Positions 19,528-30,000 of a stretch of DNA of 30,000 nucleotides are shown piece by piece (the stretch's first letter is position 1; each line of letters starts with the position of its first letter). Position numbers and translations under genes: made by a program. A model generated the notes under the pieces. That model made no database searches. It saw only the letters and a list, made by a program, of their open reading frames with translations, and was not told the origin of the DNA. The DNA is from Mesostigma viride (Eukaryota > Streptophyta > Mesostigmatophyceae > Mesostigmatales > Mesostigmataceae), in NCBI GenBank assembly GCA_009746045.1, contig RPFO01000256.1, positions 1,596,656-1,626,655 of the forward strand. Direction: 5' to 3'.

Positions 19528-20467
19528 TTGCCGTTATCTCAGTTTGATGGCCGTCCCACTCGGGTGCCTCACATGGACTAGGTTAATGTTTTCCATATGG
19601 GACGACTGGATCGTGTCGCCTGCACGTCTTGATCATGCCTAAGAGAGTTCAACTGATGATGCATAAGCTCCTATGCTTGCTTTACAGTTCTTTTCAAAAT
19701 CCATGATCGGTACTGCCGCGCTGGTGGAGCGATGACCCCGGATTCTCAGAAGCGATTGATCTGCTTTAGGTTGTCATTTAATTTGGTACGGTACATGCGC
19801 CGCGGAGGCGTGCGCCCTGATCGACGCAGGAGATGGAGGCTCGGCTCGATGGATTGAGCCGCCATCAAGATGCTATACACAGCTCCGGTGTGCATCCTAT
19901 ATCAAGGAGACAGCCAGCGCAGGCCAGAAATCGGGAGAGTCCGGACCATGGTAGCTCGAGCGTGCCGTTATCTCAAGGAGACAACCAGCGCAGGCCAGAA
20001 ATCGGGAGAATCCGGACCATGGTAGCTCGAGCCTGCCGTTATCTTGTCCGCGTGTTCGAGTCGTTCAGGATGATGAATATGAATGGTGATGGAAATGGTT
20101 ATCTTGTCGGTGTTCGAGTCGTTCAGGATGATCCTATATAGCTGTTGTGACGTCACACAGCCTAGAAGCTGGAGAATACAATGCAAGCATGATCCGGCTC
20201 AAGTTTTTAGTTATTGAATTGACATTGTTACTCATGCAAGACTGTCTGTAAGGATGATAAGCCCTACATGCATGGTTTCAGACAACTAACTAAAAGTCCA
20301 CACACATGCCTGGCTTGAGCACGAACCTGCGCATGTCTAAATCGCGGAAGAACCTGCACGATAAGAACATGAATCTGTACATACATGTGTGTCAACTCAA
20401 TTACCTAATCTGAATTTACCTCATCTGTACACAGAATAAGATGTTTACAGCCAGGCAGACACCTCAT
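19528..20467. other. Intergenic region between convergent genes
   Basis: Lies between the stops of the FAD oxidoreductase and the CNNM gene. Holds two copies of dispersed family A (19901-20141). On the minus strand TGTAA occurs at 20450-20446, 18 nt past the CNNM stop, a possible poly(A) signal of the green-algal type. The word agatgaggt recurs near 20402-20470 on the minus strand around the CNNM stop. Confidence 0.6.
19901..20141 (+). repeat. Dispersed repeat family A, two tandem copies
   Basis: Core: tcaaggagacaaccagcgca, ggccagaaatcgggagaatc, cggaccatggtagctcgagc, then tgccgttatc and gtgttcgagtcgttcaggat. One copy at 19901-19970, a second from 19971, and its tail (gtgttcgagtcgttcaggat) doubled near 20109. 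Related pieces at 24794-24830, 25488-25622 and 28885-29012. The tail gttcgagtc resembles a Pol III B box, so a tRNA-derived SINE is possible but unproven. Confidence 0.75.
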
Positions 20468-29804
<9,337 letters not shown>

Positions 29805-30000
29805 GCCTACAAATCTACTGGGGCGAAGCACAAGCTCCAATTAAGCCACAGTTTGTTCAATCGATGCAATCACCCATCTTGGCGAATGCATATTCAATTC
29901 ACAATCCAAACGGCAGTTCCGGTCCCCGACGTAGTAGATTTGAAGCTCGTATAATCTGGCGACGGCAGCAAAGACGGCGAGCGAGGAAGCCTGAGCAGAA
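29805..30000. other. Upstream of the putative CNNM start
   Basis: Expected to hold the 5' UTR or promoter of the minus-strand gene. The frame stays open upstream of ATG 29804 without another ATG before 29840. No distinct signal recognised. Confidence 0.4.

Overview
The window is nuclear DNA of a eukaryote, most likely a green alga. Coding sequence is split by long GT-AG introns, and the proteins have their closest remembered relatives in plants and algae. A prasinophyte such as Cymbomonas would fit the repeat-stuffed introns, but the species is a guess. I assembled four protein genes by eye from conserved motifs, intron phase and splice sites; each model stays in frame from first to last exon.

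Layout: (1) 110-13288, plus strand: C-terminal 335 residues (11 exons) of a carotenoid-isomerase-like FAD oxidoreductase (CRTISO-like); the 5' part lies outside the window. (2) 14410-16562, minus: a complete three-exon phosphatidylserine decarboxylase of the plant PSD2/PSD3 type, 361 residues, without C2 or EF-hand regions. (3) 17231-19527, plus: a two-exon DAO-family FAD oxidoreductase, 469 residues. (4) 20468-29804, minus: an eight-exon CNNM/DUF21-CBS membrane protein, 666 residues with a plausible but unproven first exon. Genes 1/2 and 3/4 converge; genes 2/3 diverge from a shared 668-bp region. The genes do not form a pathway cluster.

About five sixths of the window is non-coding and very repeat-rich: a 1.13-kb (GGGGAT)n/(GGGTAT)n array, a 13-bp array of about 39 units, 9-, 18-, 22-, 38-, 54-, 56- and 57-bp arrays, two long hairpins, and at least three dispersed repeat families.

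The most striking signal is that many introns hold one to six degenerate copies of the edge of the neighbouring exon together with its splice site ('exon-edge echoes'). They occur on the donor side (introns 2, 6, 7 and 8 of gene 1; introns 2, 4, 5 and 7 of gene 4), on the acceptor side (introns 7 and 8 of gene 1; introns 2 and 3 of gene 4) and around the stop codon of gene 2. This suggests introns here grow by local duplication across exon borders, leaving arrays of decoy splice sites. It rests on reading by eye and needs a self-alignment to quantify.
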